Source of the DNA: JADKFD01 sp050250665
Lineage (GTDB): Bacteria > Pseudomonadota > Gammaproteobacteria > Xanthomonadales > SZUA-5
NCBI GenBank assembly: GCA_050250665.1
Contig: JBFWOF010000049.1
Span: forward strand, 1-50,895
Length of the DNA stretch: 50,895 bases
Direction of reading: 5' to 3'
Shown: piece by piece, positions 17,422 through 27,700 of the stretch
Position numbering within the stretch: position 1 is the first letter of the stretch
Layout: each line of letters opens with the position of its first letter
Program-made: the position numbers and the translations under genes
Notes under the pieces: generated by a model
What the model was told of the DNA's origin: nothing
The model's database searches: none
The model's input: only the letters and a program-made list of their open reading frames with translations

Positions 17422-18681
17422 ATGCCATTCCTCTTGTTGTTGTTGATGCTGATCTTGATCAGCGCCGCGCCTGTTGCCGCGGCCGATGAAGCCGCCACCG
17501 AGATCCTGCCGGGTGCTTCGGTCGAGTCCATTCACCAATGGCTGCGCCGCCACAACCCCAGCCTGAGCGCGCTGGCCCTGGATACCGAAGCCGCCGAGGA
17601 GCGCGTTGATCTGGCCGCCGCCTGGCCCGACCCACGCTTCGCCGTGGAACTGCGTGATATCGACATCGACCGTCCACGGCTGCTGCCGGGGCAGACCGGC
17701 TCCACCCGCTATCTGCTGCGTCAGAGTCTGCCGCTCTGGGGCAAGCGCGAGCTGGCGCGCGAGCAGGCCCGGGCCGAAGCGGACGCGACGGCATCGGCGC
17801 GTGACGCGACCGAGCTGGAACTGCTGGCGTCTGCCGATCGCGCCTATGTGCGCTACTGGCAGACCGAACAGTCACTGCGCGTGCTCGAGCACATCCTCGG
17901 GCGCCTCGATGATCTGCGCGCGCTGGCCGAGAGCCGCTACGCGGCCGGCCTGGCCCAGCAGCAGGACGCACTCCAGGCCGCGGTGGAACTCACGCGCATG
18001 CGCGGCGAGCAGATTCGCCGGCGCGCCGAGGGGCAGGCCGCAGCGGCGGCCCTGAACGCGGCGCTGGGCCGATCGCCGCTGGCACCTCTGGCACCGCCTG
18101 AAGGCCGACCCCAGCTGCCGGTGGATCAGCGCCTGGAAGCGCTGCTGGCGCAGGCGCCCGCGGCCCACCCGCGGGTCCAGATGGAACAGGAGCTGGCAGC
18201 GGCGGCCGAGCGCGAACAGGAGCTGACCCGGCGCCAGCGCTACCCGGATCTGAATCTGGGACTCGGTCTGATCCAGGCTGGCAGCCAGTTGCGTGCCTTC
18301 GAGCTGATGTTCGAGATCGAGCTGCCGCTGCAGCGCACCGCCCTGCACCAGCGCGAACGTATCGCCGCCTTGCGCAGCGAGGCCGCGCTGACCCGTCGCG
18401 AGGCGGCGCTGAACCAGATCCGCGGCGAACTGGCCAGCGCCCATGCACGCTGGTTTGGTGCCCGGGCCCAGCGCCAGCTGATCGAAGACACCTTGCTGCT
18501 GGAGGCCGAGACCGCCTACGTGTCCTCGCTGGCCAGCTATGGCAACAGCGCCGTCGATTTCGGCACCTTGCTGCAGGCACTGCGCCAGAACCTGGCTGCC
18601 GAGCTGGATCATGTGGACGCACTGGAAGCTGAACTGCTGGCCGCTGCCGATGTGCGCGCCCTGACTGGAGATGCACAATGA
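17422..18681 (+). CDS. cusC: Outer-membrane efflux channel, TolC family (CusC-like)
   Basis: A 419-aa outer-membrane factor of the TolC/CzcC type, the exit duct of the tripartite metal pump. Signal peptide MPFLLLLLMLILISAAPVAA-A; no lipobox Cys, unlike E. coli CusC. Two OEP repeats are visible, each a long Ala/Glu/Arg-rich coiled coil: about 40-220 (AWPDPRFAVELRDI, RQSLPLWGKRELAREQA) and about 240-410 (RRQRYPDLNLGLGLIQ, FEIELPLQRTALHQRERIAALR). The strings 'P.G.R.....A' and 'Y..G' are typical of CzcC-like channels. It overlaps cusB by ATGA at 18678. Substrate assignment comes from the operon. Confidence 0.85.
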   Translation: MPFLLLLLMLILISAAPVAAADEAATEILPGASVESIHQWLRRHNPSLSALALDTEAAEERVDLAAAWPDPRFAVELRDIDIDRPRLLPGQTGSTRYLLRQSLPLWGKRELAREQARAEADATASARDATELELLASADRAYVRYWQTEQSLRVLEHILGRLDDLRALAESRYAAGLAQQQDALQAAVELTRMRGEQIRRRAEGQAAAAALNAALGRSPLAPLAPPEGRPQLPVDQRLEALLAQAPAAHPRVQMEQELAAAAEREQELTRRQRYPDLNLGLGLIQAGSQLRAFELMFEIELPLQRTALHQRERIAALRSEAALTRREAALNQIRGELASAHARWFGARAQRQLIEDTLLLEAETAYVSSLASYGNSAVDFGTLLQALRQNLAAELDHVDALEAELLAAADVRALTGDAQ

Positions 18682-19973
18682 ACGCGAGAACGCTGGCGAT
18701 GCTGCTGCTTGCTCTGCTGCTGGGCGCCGCCGCTGGCTGGTGGCTGCGAGCACCGACCATGGTTCCCGAGGCCAGCACGGCCACGCCCGCCAAGGAGCCC
18801 ACGGAACGCAAGATCCTGTACTACCGCAACCCCATGGGTCAGCCGGACACCTCGCCGGTGCCGAAGAAGGACTCGATGGGCATGGACTACGTGCCGGTCT
18901 ACGCCGACGAGGTGGAAGACAGTCCGGGCACGGTGGCGCTGTCGCCGCAACGGTTGCAGACGCTGGGCGTGCGCACGCAGGCGGTCGAACGCAAGATCGC
19001 CCACGACCAGATTCGCGCCAGTGGCCGCATCGAGGTCGATCAGGCCCGGCGGATGGTCATCGCACCCAAATTCGACGGCTGGATCGAGCGTCTCTACGCC
19101 AATCAATCCGGGCAGTCGCTGCGTCGCGGTCAGCCGCTGATGGCGGTGTACGCGCCGGAACTGGTGTCGACCCAGAACGAGTTTCTGATTGCCCAGTCGG
19201 CGGCGCGGAAATTGCCTGCCGGCGACAGCGCCGAGGCCATGCAGCGACTGGCCGATGCCGCCCTGCTGCGATTGCGCAACTTCGACATCCCGCCGGCCCA
19301 GGTGCAGAGACTGCGCCAGGGCCAGGCCGAGCGCCTGCTGACCCTGACCGCACCGGCCAACGCCGTGATTCTGGAACCGCCGATGGTCGCCGGCAGCCGC
19401 TTCATGGCCGGCGATACGGTGCTGACGCTGGCCGATCTGTCCAGGGTCTGGCTGGTCGCCGCGGTGCCGACCCTGAACTCCGCCGAGGTCCGCATCGGGC
19501 AAGCGGTCCGCTTCACCTCGGCGGCACTGCCGGGGCGCGAGTTCACCGGCAGCATCAGTTTCGTCGATCCGATGCTCGACGCCAGCATGCGCACGCTCGA
19601 GATCCGGGTGGAACTCGACAATCCGGACGGCGTGCTGCGCCCGGCGCTGTATGGCGATGTGCTGATCGAACTGGCCAGCGACGAGCCGCAGCTGCTGGTG
19701 CCGCGATCGGCGGTGCTCGACAGCGGCACGCGCCAGGTGGTCTTTGTCGAAGTGAGCCCGGGCCGCTTCGAGCCGCGCCCGCTGCAACTCGGGCGCCGTG
19801 CGGGCGAAGACGTGGTGGTGCTCGATGGCCTGCGCGCCGGCGAACAGGTGGTGGTGGCGGCCAATTTCCTGATCGATGCCGAGAGCAATCTGCGCGCCGC
19901 GCTGCAGACCCTACAAGCCGAGCCCGGGGCCGATGCCGAAGACCCAATGCCGGCGCACGCGGGGGAGCACTGA
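18678..19973 (+). CDS. cusB: RND periplasmic adaptor with heavy-metal-binding domain (CusB-like)
   Basis: A 431-aa periplasmic adaptor of the Cu/Ag efflux pump. An N-terminal anchor (MLLLALLLGAAAGWWL) is followed at residues about 50-78 by the heavy-metal-binding domain with ILYYRNPMGQPDTSPVPKKD and SMGMDYVPVY, whose Met residues are the expected Cu(I)/Ag(I) ligands. Then come the barrel-sandwich hybrid (QARRMVIAPKFDGWIERLYANQSGQSLRRGQPL), a short helical hairpin and beta domains (ADLSRVWLVAAVPTLNSAEVRIGQ). It starts inside the cusC stop (ATGA) and ends one base before the cusA start, so all three are translationally coupled. Confidence 0.92.
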   Translation: MNARTLAMLLLALLLGAAAGWWLRAPTMVPEASTATPAKEPTERKILYYRNPMGQPDTSPVPKKDSMGMDYVPVYADEVEDSPGTVALSPQRLQTLGVRTQAVERKIAHDQIRASGRIEVDQARRMVIAPKFDGWIERLYANQSGQSLRRGQPLMAVYAPELVSTQNEFLIAQSAARKLPAGDSAEAMQRLADAALLRLRNFDIPPAQVQRLRQGQAERLLTLTAPANAVILEPPMVAGSRFMAGDTVLTLADLSRVWLVAAVPTLNSAEVRIGQAVRFTSAALPGREFTGSISFVDPMLDASMRTLEIRVELDNPDGVLRPALYGDVLIELASDEPQLLVPRSAVLDSGTRQVVFVEVSPGRFEPRPLQLGRRAGEDVVVLDGLRAGEQVVVAANFLIDAESNLRAALQTLQAEPGADAEDPMPAHAGEH

Positions 19974-19974
19974 C

Positions 19975-22900
19975 ATGCTTGCGCGTCTGATCGCCTGGTC
20001 GGCCCGCAATACCGTGCTGGTGCTGCTGGCGACGGTCTTCATCGTCGGCGCCGGCCTGTATGCGCTGTGGCGCACGCCGCTGGATGCCTTGCCGGATCTG
20101 TCCGATGTGCAGGTCATCGTCTACACCGAGTATCCGGGCCAGGCGCCGCAGGTGGTCGAGGACCAGATCACCTACCCGCTGACCACGGCCATGCTCGGGG
20201 TTCCGCGGTCCAAGGTGGTGCGCGGCTTCTCCTTCTTCGGCGTCTCCTTCGTCTACGTGATTTTCGAGGACGGCACCGACCAGTACTGGGCCCGCTCGCG
20301 GGTGCTCGAATACCTGAATTCGGCCGGCGCACGACTGCCGGAGGGGGTCACGCCCACGCTCGGCCCTGATGCCACCGGCGTCGGCTGGGTCTACCAGTAC
20401 GTCATCGAAAGCCCGAATCATTCACTCGACCAGCTGCGTGCGCTGCAGGACTGGTATGTGCGCTACCAGCTGACCCAGGTGCCGGGTATTTCCGAGATCG
20501 CCAGCATTGGCGGCTTCGTGCGCCAGTATTCGGTCACCGTCGATCCGTCACGCCTGCGCCAGTACGGCATCGGCCTGGACCGTGTCAGCCAGGTGATCGC
20601 CGACAGCAATCGCGATGTCGGCGGTCGCAGCATCGAACTCAACGAAACCGAGTACATGGTGCGCAGCCGCGGCTATCTGCGCGGCAGCGCCGATCTGGAG
20701 CAACTGGTGCTCAGCGCCGAGCACGGCACCCCGGTGCTGATCCGCGATGTCGCCCGGGTGGAGGAAGTGGCCGACGAGCGCCGCGGCATCGCCGAACTCA
20801 ACGGCGAGGGCGAAGTGGTTGGCGGCATTGCCGTCGCCCGTTCCGGCGGCAACACCCTGGAGATCATCGAGAATCTGAAGCAGAAGATTGCCGACATCGG
20901 CCCCGGCCTGCCCGAAGGCGTGGTCATCCGCAGCGTCTATGACCGCTCCGATCTGATCCACCGCGCCATTGCCACGCTGACCAGCACGCTGGTGGAGGAA
21001 AGCCTGATCGTGGCGGCGGTCTGCCTGCTGTTCCTGTTTCACGCGCGCAGCGCGCTGGTGGCAATCCTGATGCTGCCGGTCGGCGTGCTCATCGCCTTTC
21101 TGGCCATGCATCTGCTCGGCATCCATTCCAACATCATGAGCCTGGGCGGTATTGCCATCGCCATCGGCGCCATGGTCGATGCCGCCATCGTCATGATCGA
21201 GAACGCCCACAAGCACATCGAAAGGGCGCCCGAGGATGCGCCACGCCTGCCATTGATCATCAACGCCTGTGTGGAAGTCGGACCTTCGCTGTTCTTCGCG
21301 CTGCTGATCATCACCGTGTCCTTCCTGCCGGTGTTCGCGCTGGAAGCGCAGGAAGGCCGGCTGTTCAAGCCGCTGGCCTATACCAAGACCTTTGCCATGG
21401 CCGGCGCCGCGCTGCTGTCGGTGACGCTGGTGCCGGTGCTGATGGCGCTATTCATCCGTGGGCGCATTCGGGCCGAGTCGGAGAATCCGCTCAACCGGCT
21501 GCTGATCGGTCTGTACCGGCCGGTCATCGGCTGGGTGTTGCGCTTCAAGCCGGCGGTGCTGCTGGTCGCCGCCATCGCCCTGGGACTGAGCTGGTGGCCA
21601 GCCAGCCGCCTCGGCAGTGAATTCATGCCCAGCCTGAACGAAGGCAGCCTGATGTACATGCCGACTTCGCTGCCCGGCATGTCAGTCACCCAGGCCGGCC
21701 AGCTGCTGCAGACCAGCGACCGCATCATCAAGTCCTTTCCCGAGGTGGAATCAGTGTTCGGCAAGGCCGGTCGCGCCATGACTGCCACCGATCCGGCGCC
21801 GCTGGAAATGTTCGAGACCGTGATCAACCTGAAACCACCGGAGCAGTGGCGCCCGGGTTTGACCCAGGAGGCGCTGATCGCCGAGATGGACAGCGCCCTG
21901 CGCTTTCCGGGCGTCGCCAATTCCTGGACCATGCCGATCCGGGCGCGTATCGACATGCTGTCCACCGGCATCCGCACGCCCATCGGCATCAAGGTCTTCG
22001 GCACTGAGCTTGGCTCGATGGAACAACTGGCCGAAGAGATCGAAGCGGTGGTCAGCGCGGTGCCGGGCACCGCCAGCGCCTATGCCGAGCGGCTGACCGG
22101 CGGCTACTACCTCAACATCGAACCGGATCTGGCCAAACTGGCGCGCTATGGCATCAGTGTCGGCAGCGTCCAGGATGTGATTGCCGCGGCGCTCGGTGGC
22201 AGCACCGTGACCACCACCGTGGAAGGCCGCGAGCGCTTTGCCGTGATCGTGCGCTATCCGCGCGAACTGCGGGGCGACCCTGAAGCGCTGGCGCAGCAGG
22301 TGCTGGTCATGGCCCCCGATGGCGCCCAGCTGCCGCTGGGCGAGCTGGCCCGGATCAGTCTGAGCCAGGGCGCGCCCTCGATCCGCACCGAGAATGCGCT
22401 GCTCAGCGCCTACATCTATGTCGATATCCGCGATCGCGATATCGGCAGCTACGTGGCCGAGGCCCAGCGCGCCGTGGCCGAGAAGGTCCGCTTCCCGCCC
22501 GGCACCTACGCCGTCTGGAGCGGCCAGTTCGAGTACCTGGAGCGCGCCGTGGCCAAGCTCAAGCTGGTGGTGCCGATGACCTTGGCGCTGATCTTCCTGC
22601 TGCTGTACCTGAACTTCCGGCGGGTCACCGAAACGCTGATCGTGATGTGTTCGGTACCTTTCGCGCTGGTCGGTGGCGTCTGGCTGATGTGGGCGCTGGA
22701 ATACCATCTGAGCGTCGCCGTCGCCGTGGGCTTCATTGCGCTGGCGGGTGTGGCCGCGCAGACCGGCGTGGTCATGCTGATTTATCTGGACCATGCCCTG
22801 ATGGCGCTGGCGGCGCGGCGCCAGGCCGAGGGCAAGGCGCTGGATCGGGCCGATCTCACCGCCGCGATCATCGAGGGCGCAGTCGAGCGCGTACGGCCCA

Positions 22901-23100
22901 AGCTGATGACCGTGGTGGCGATCATCGCCGGCCTGTTGCCGATCATGTGGAGCACCGGCACCGGCTCGGAAGTGATGCGCCGCATCGCCGCGCCGATGGT
23001 CGGCGGCATGGTCTCGTCGACCGTGCTGACCCTGGTGGTGATTCCGGCGCTGTTTGCCTGGGTCAAATGGCGACAGATTGCCCGCGGCCGTCTTTCGTAG
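19975..23100 (+). CDS. cusA: Heavy-metal RND efflux pump CusA
   Basis: A 1041-aa inner-membrane RND transporter that exports Cu(I)/Ag(I) by proton antiport. Start at ATG 19975 (MLARLIAWSARN) right after cusB. The fourth membrane helix carries GGIAIAIGAMVDAAIVMIENAHKH with the proton-relay acidic residues. CusA-type segments EGSLMYMPTSLPGMS, VFGKAGRAMTATDPAPLEMFET and IRARIDMLSTGIRTPIG retain methionines in places expected for a Cu/Ag pump; where E. coli CusA has YGMTV this protein has YGISV. The C terminus ends RGRLS and the TAG stop lies inside the first REP of the following array. Substrate class is confident from sequence similarity; regulation was not seen. Confidence 0.93.
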   Translation: MLARLIAWSARNTVLVLLATVFIVGAGLYALWRTPLDALPDLSDVQVIVYTEYPGQAPQVVEDQITYPLTTAMLGVPRSKVVRGFSFFGVSFVYVIFEDGTDQYWARSRVLEYLNSAGARLPEGVTPTLGPDATGVGWVYQYVIESPNHSLDQLRALQDWYVRYQLTQVPGISEIASIGGFVRQYSVTVDPSRLRQYGIGLDRVSQVIADSNRDVGGRSIELNETEYMVRSRGYLRGSADLEQLVLSAEHGTPVLIRDVARVEEVADERRGIAELNGEGEVVGGIAVARSGGNTLEIIENLKQKIADIGPGLPEGVVIRSVYDRSDLIHRAIATLTSTLVEESLIVAAVCLLFLFHARSALVAILMLPVGVLIAFLAMHLLGIHSNIMSLGGIAIAIGAMVDAAIVMIENAHKHIERAPEDAPRLPLIINACVEVGPSLFFALLIITVSFLPVFALEAQEGRLFKPLAYTKTFAMAGAALLSVTLVPVLMALFIRGRIRAESENPLNRLLIGLYRPVIGWVLRFKPAVLLVAAIALGLSWWPASRLGSEFMPSLNEGSLMYMPTSLPGMSVTQAGQLLQTSDRIIKSFPEVESVFGKAGRAMTATDPAPLEMFETVINLKPPEQWRPGLTQEALIAEMDSALRFPGVANSWTMPIRARIDMLSTGIRTPIGIKVFGTELGSMEQLAEEIEAVVSAVPGTASAYAERLTGGYYLNIEPDLAKLARYGISVGSVQDVIAAALGGSTVTTTVEGRERFAVIVRYPRELRGDPEALAQQVLVMAPDGAQLPLGELARISLSQGAPSIRTENALLSAYIYVDIRDRDIGSYVAEAQRAVAEKVRFPPGTYAVWSGQFEYLERAVAKLKLVVPMTLALIFLLLYLNFRRVTETLIVMCSVPFALVGGVWLMWALEYHLSVAVAVGFIALAGVAAQTGVVMLIYLDHALMALAARRQAEGKALDRADLTAAIIEGAVERVRPKLMTVVAIIAGLLPIMWSTGTGSEVMRRIAAPMVGGMVSSTVLTLVVIPALFAWVKWRQIARGRLS

Positions 23101-23425
23101 GTCACGTTGGCCTGAAAGGCCTGCGTGACACGGTGTAGAACGAGAAGCGTCACGTAGACCGCTGCGCGATCAACGTGACCTACCAGAGCCCTACAGCTTT
23201 CGTAGGTCACGTTGGCCTGAAAGGCCTACGTGACACGGTGTAGCTGCCCAGCCCGGACCGAACGAGGAGCGTCACGTAGACCGCCGCGCGGTCAACGTGA
23301 CCTACCGGAGCCCCGGCCTTCGTAGGTCACGTTGGCCTGAAAGGCCTACGTGACACGGTGTAGCCGCCCATCCCGGATCAGGCGCGAAGCGTCACGTAGC
23401 CCGCTGCGCGGTCAACGTGACCTAC
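23097..23425. repeat. REP family A triple array between convergent genes
   Basis: Three inverted doublets at 23097-23183, 23202-23305 and 23322-23425. The first opens with GTAG whose TAG is the cusA stop; the last closes with CTAC whose complement TAG is the stop of the convergent methyltransferase-like gene. Left arms have apical stem GGCC/GGCC; right arms have GACCGC/GCGGTC or a near variant. The array fills the entire gap; no other terminator is seen. Confidence 0.9.
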
Positions 23426-24201
23426 AAGAGCGCTTTGGCGAGCGCTTGTTTGCGCGCCCTTTCGCGCCAGGCGAAACGCACGCGATCCAGAGCCGGGATC
23501 AGCGGGTCCCAGGCTTCCCCGCGAATGTCGATCGGGCGGCCCTGGTCCGACAGATGCGCGTCGTCGATGTCGCCGGTCCAGGCAAAGACGATGTCGTTGC
23601 AATGCTCGGAATCGCGCACCACCAGCAACCGATCATCGAAGACCGCGGCGATGCGCTCTATCGGATTGCCTCCCTGAACCTGATCGCGGGCGATGTTGGC
23701 CACCAGCACGCCATTGCTGCGCAGCGCGCGCCGGCATTGCAGATAGAAACGCAGCGTCGCCAGCGGCGGCGGAATACCGACCCGGTCATAGGCATCCAGC
23801 AACAGCACGTCATAGCGGTTGCGGGCGCGGGCGATGAAATCGGCGCCATCGGCCAGCTGCACGCTGAGGCGCTCGTCGTCGGGTGGCACCTGGAAGATGG
23901 CCCGCAAATCCATGACCAGCGGGCTGTTCTCGACCACTTCCATGGCCGAATTCGGCAGGTTGCGGTGACAGAACTTGACCAGCGACCCGCCGCCCAGACC
24001 GATCATGCCGATCCGCGCCGGCGCCAGCTGGAACAGCACGAAACCCATCATCGTTCGGGTGTAGTCCAGCGCCAGCGCATCCGGCGCGTGATTCCACATC
24101 TGACTCTGGATCTGATGCCCGGCAAAGCGCAGCGAGGTGGCCGTCGAGGTCTCGGCCAGATAAGGCCTGACCACGCGATCGACAGCGTCAAACTCGGACA
24201 C
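23422..24201 (-). CDS. Spermidine-synthase-like methyltransferase-fold protein
   Basis: A 259-aa protein with the Rossmann-type SpeE/methyltransferase core: GMIGLGGGSLVKF (nucleotide loop), MEVVENSPLVM (acidic end of beta 2), LADGADFI, and YDVLLLDAYDRVGIPPPL. This matches the 'fused' or 'spermidine synthase-like' subgroup common in gammaproteobacteria; whether it makes a polyamine is uncertain because the aminopropyl-acceptor part is short. It converges on cusA and its stop codon TAG is supplied by the flanking REP. Start is MSEFDAVDRVV at 24201. It appears monocistronic. Confidence 0.8.
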   Translation of the reverse strand: MSEFDAVDRVVRPYLAETSTATSLRFAGHQIQSQMWNHAPDALALDYTRTMMGFVLFQLAPARIGMIGLGGGSLVKFCHRNLPNSAMEVVENSPLVMDLRAIFQVPPDDERLSVQLADGADFIARARNRYDVLLLDAYDRVGIPPPLATLRFYLQCRRALRSNGVLVANIARDQVQGGNPIERIAAVFDDRLLVVRDSEHCNDIVFAWTGDIDDAHLSDQGRPIDIRGEAWDPLIPALDRVRFAWRERARKQALAKALL

Positions 24202-24342
24202 CCGGCAACTCCTGACGCAGATGGGAGCGACATTCTAGTCTGCTGCGAGCAGAGCGGTCGCGACGCAGGGTCGCCCGGAGCCGGCCTCATTGCGAGCCAG
24301 CTGGTCCGTCCCGAAACCGCCCAAGGGCCATGAAGCCACGGG

Positions 24343-24439
24343 CGTCATTGCGACCCCGGACTTGATCCGGGGGAAGCAATCCAGACACACAGCCGCAGAA
24401 GCACTGGATTGCTTCGTCGCTGCGCTCCTCGCAATGACG
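24343..24439. repeat. Family F element, second copy
   Basis: Near-identical ends and core to the 1457-1552 copy (CGTCATTGCGACCCCGGACT ... GCTCCTCGCAATGACG). The centre between the two AGCAATCC/GGATTGCT arms differs, as expected for a variable loop. Confidence 0.85.
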
Positions 24440-24477
24440 CATCAACAACTTGCGAGATGGGCTCATGGAAAGCGGCT

Positions 24478-24628
24478 GTAGCGCGGCTCCGGCGCGCGTG
24501 GGCTCGGGTGAGCACCAACGGGTATTCGCGCCGGCGGCCGCGGCTCTGTAAAGCGCAAGGCGCCGGGCGCCTCGCGTGTGTGGCTTGTGACTCTGTTGAC
24601 GTCTGTCGACGCGAAGGACCCGGCCTAC
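24478..24628. repeat. REP family G doublet
   Basis: Left arm GTAGCGCGGCTCCGGCGCGCG; right arm, read from the other strand, GTAGGCCGGGTCC. The same pair occurs inverted at 29903-30054 and direct at 50626-50766. The middle has GC-rich inverted pairs (CGCCGGCGGCCGCGG; CGCCGGGCGCC). Confidence 0.8.
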
Positions 24629-24652
24629 GCCAGGCGTGGGAGCTCGCTCCAC

Positions 24653-24728
24653 TGTGGGAACGGACTCTGTCCGCGACGATCTCGCAGGCCCAAGCCCGGA
24701 TCGCGGCTGAAGCCGCTCCCACAGGTGG
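24653..24728. repeat. REP family C inverted pair
   Basis: TGTGGGAACGGACTCTGTCCGCG faces GCGGCTGAAGCCGCTCCCACAGG. It ends about 16 bp from the stop of the large ATPase gene, so it may shape the 3' end of that long transcript. With the two repeats to its left it fills 24202-24743, where no gene is seen. Confidence 0.75.
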
Positions 24729-24743
24729 CCACCATCCCTGCGC

Positions 24744-27700
24744 TCAGGACGCCTTCTTGCCGCTGCCGATGCGCTTCATCAGGGCGTCGACTTCCTTGCG
24801 CATATCGCGCACCTGCTCCCAGATGTCGTGATCCAGGGTCATCTTGTGGTGCAGGGCGGAGACGATCGGCACCAGGGTGTTCTCGTAGGCCTTGGCCATC
24901 TTGGCCAGGGTGTCGGCGAGTGCCGGCGGCATCTCCAGCTGCGGATCACGCGGCACCCGCGCCAGCAGCTCGCGGATCTCGCCCAGCGATTCCAGCGCCT
25001 TCAGGGCCTCGCGGGTGCCGGCCGACTGTTCGTTCTGCTTCTGCAGCTGCTGGGCGATATCGGCCAGTACCTGGGCGGCGCGGGTGGCGCCATCGGCTTC
25101 CTTGCCGCCCTGTTTCATCAGCCGCTGGAAGTTGTCGACCAACTGCTGCCAGCGCGCCGCCTCCTCGGTGCTCGGCTGGCCGATCAGCTGCGCCAGCTTC
25201 AGCAGATTTTCTTCGGCGCGCGCGCCCAGGGTCTGGGCCTCGCCGCGATAGTGGTCGCGGATCAGGGCATCGAGCTCGCCTGCCGTCATCAGCGGGCTCA
25301 GTTGCGCCGCCAGTTTGACCATGTTGCGGTAGCTGCCCTGCAGCTTGAATGGCGGCTCGGTGCGATAGCTGTCGTCCTGGGCGGCGCTGGCGACATAGCT
25401 GGCGTTGACCCGGCCCAGCACGTCACGCACGCTGAGCATGCGCTTGACCAGTTCCACCAGCTCCACACCACCGGGCAAGCCGCTGGGCAGCAGCTCGTCA
25501 TCGCCGCGGGCAATGCGCAGCACGCTCTGGATTTCGGCGCGCGGGCGTTCGGCCAGCGGCGCCGACAGCGGGTTGGCGGTCAAGGCGTTTTCGATGTAGC
25601 TGTCGGCAAACAGCGCCTCGCGGCCGCTCAGCACATCGCCGAGGTTGTAGACGTCGGCGCGGTTGGCGAGCATGTCGGGTATGCGGAACATCTCGCCGGT
25701 TTCGGTGTAGGGATTGCCGGCCATGACCAGCGCGAAACGCTTGCCGCGCAGATCGATGGTGCGGGCGCTGCCGTCGATGACCGCATCGATGCGTCGGGTG
25801 CCGTCGGCCAGCGAGATGAACTTCTGCAGGAATTCCGGCGAGCAGTGCTGGATGTCATCGACGTAGAGCATCACATTGACGCCCATGGCCAGGCCCAGAT
25901 TGAGCTTGACCAGTTCCTCGGCGGCGCCGCGGGTGCTGGCCTGGGCTGGATCCAGCGAGGTGATTTCGTGGCCCAGCGTCGGTCCGTTGACGCGCACGAA
26001 GATCATGCCCAGGCGATCGGCGATGTATTCCATCAAGGTGGTCTTGCCGTAGCCCGGCGGCGAGATCAGCAGCAGCAGGCCGGAGCGGTCCGAACGCTGA
26101 TCGCCGATGGTGCCGATCTGCTTGGCCAGATTGTTGCCGATCAGCGGCAGATAGACCTCGTCGATCAGCCGGTTGCGGACGAATCCGGCCAGCGGCTTGG
26201 CCTCGAACCGGTGCAGTCCCAGACGCTTGCGCTCGCGTTCGCTGACCCGATGGCGCAGTGCCGCAAAGGCCGACCAGGCTGGCGCGACGGTCTGCTGATG
26301 TTGTGCCAGGCGGATCAGGAACTCCGGAAAATCCAGCTCCAGCACACCCTGTCTGACCCGTCCATGCTCGCCGCGCAGCCCCTCGATGCGGGTGTGCAGC
26401 TCGACATTGATACGCTCGCGGGCCAGGCCCGGGAAGCACAGGATTGCCGCCGCTTCGAGCACGTTGGCGGGATGGGCGTCGGCCTGCGTGCGCGCACACC
26501 AGGCTCGGGCCAGATCCAGCTTTTCGGCGCTGGCAATTGGCGCATTCAGCGCTGCCAGCGCCGACACCGGCAGCTCGCGGGAGACCTGTTCGGCCAGATC
26601 CAGCGCGCTGCCGCTGGCGGCGAAACTGGGCAGCGTGCCGCCCAGACTGGCCGCCAGATGGCGGGCAGCCGATTCGATGCTGCTGGCGTCATCGGGCAAT
26701 CCCAGTTCGGTCGCCAGCGCCCCCAGCGCGCTTTGCCACGACGGCGGCAAGGGCATGCCCTCGCCCCGCGCCAGAAACCAGGCCAGACCCGCGGCCAGGC
26801 CCCGCGCCGATGCCTGTTCAGGGCTGTCGAGACCGGCAAACCAGGCCTGCGCCAGCACCCGCGCCGAGGCCGGCCAGCGCAACTCGCCGGCTTGCCGGGC
26901 AATGCTGTCCAGCGCCTGGACGATGCGGATGGCATCGGCATCGTGCACGCCGCGCTGATAGTCCTCGGTGGGATGGCGCTGCGCTTCGTCGGCCACCAGA
27001 TCGGCCAGCGCACTGCCCTCGGTGGCGCGCAGGGCGGCATTGACCGCGGCATCGCCGGCGCTGGCGCGCTGCCAGATGCGCCAGGCCAGATATTCGGCCC
27101 GATAGACCGATTCGGTCTCGTTGGGCAGCACCTGACCCCAGACTTCGCGATGCTGCTCGGCCTCGGGCTCATCCAGGGTCACCCGGTAATCGGTGCCGGT
27201 CAGTTGCAGCGACAGCCCCTGTTCGTTGTGCAGCAGCGCCAGATCCAGCGGCCGGCGTTCGATGGTGAAGCGCTGGCGACCGAGCGCCAGCGAATCTCCG
27301 GAGGTTCCGAGTTCCAGCCGATCGCGCAGATCGCGCAACCCGGCTTCCTTGAGACTGCGCAGGCGCCCGGCCAGTTCATCGGCCTGCACCGCAGCGCCCA
27401 GCTGGCGCAGCTCTTCGATCTGCGCCTGGGCGCGTTCGACCAGAGTATCGCCGGCAAAGAAACCGTGCAGCTCGTCAGCCTCGGAGAGCTTGGCAATACG
27501 CCGCGGAATGCCGTCGAGCACCCGCGACACCGCATCGCGCAGACCCTGCGCACGCTTGTCGCGCTGCGCCGCGATCTGCTCGCGCCGGGCCGCGAAGGCT
27601 TCCAGTGCGGCCTCACGCCGACTGGTCAGTTCGACCAGAAAACCCGGGTGTGATCCGAAACGGCCTTCCAGATGCTCGATCTGGCCGAGCGTGCGCGCCA

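Noticed and set aside
23350..24333. 327-aa plus-strand open frame over the REP array
   Set aside because: It starts inside a REP and runs antisense to the spermidine-synthase-like gene, which has clear motifs.
24828..27653. 941-aa plus-strand open frame opposite the giant ATPase
   Set aside because: A typical antisense shadow of a GC-rich gene; no domain, while the minus strand has clear AAA motifs. The same holds for 9637-11790, 28431-29906 and 36840-38621.
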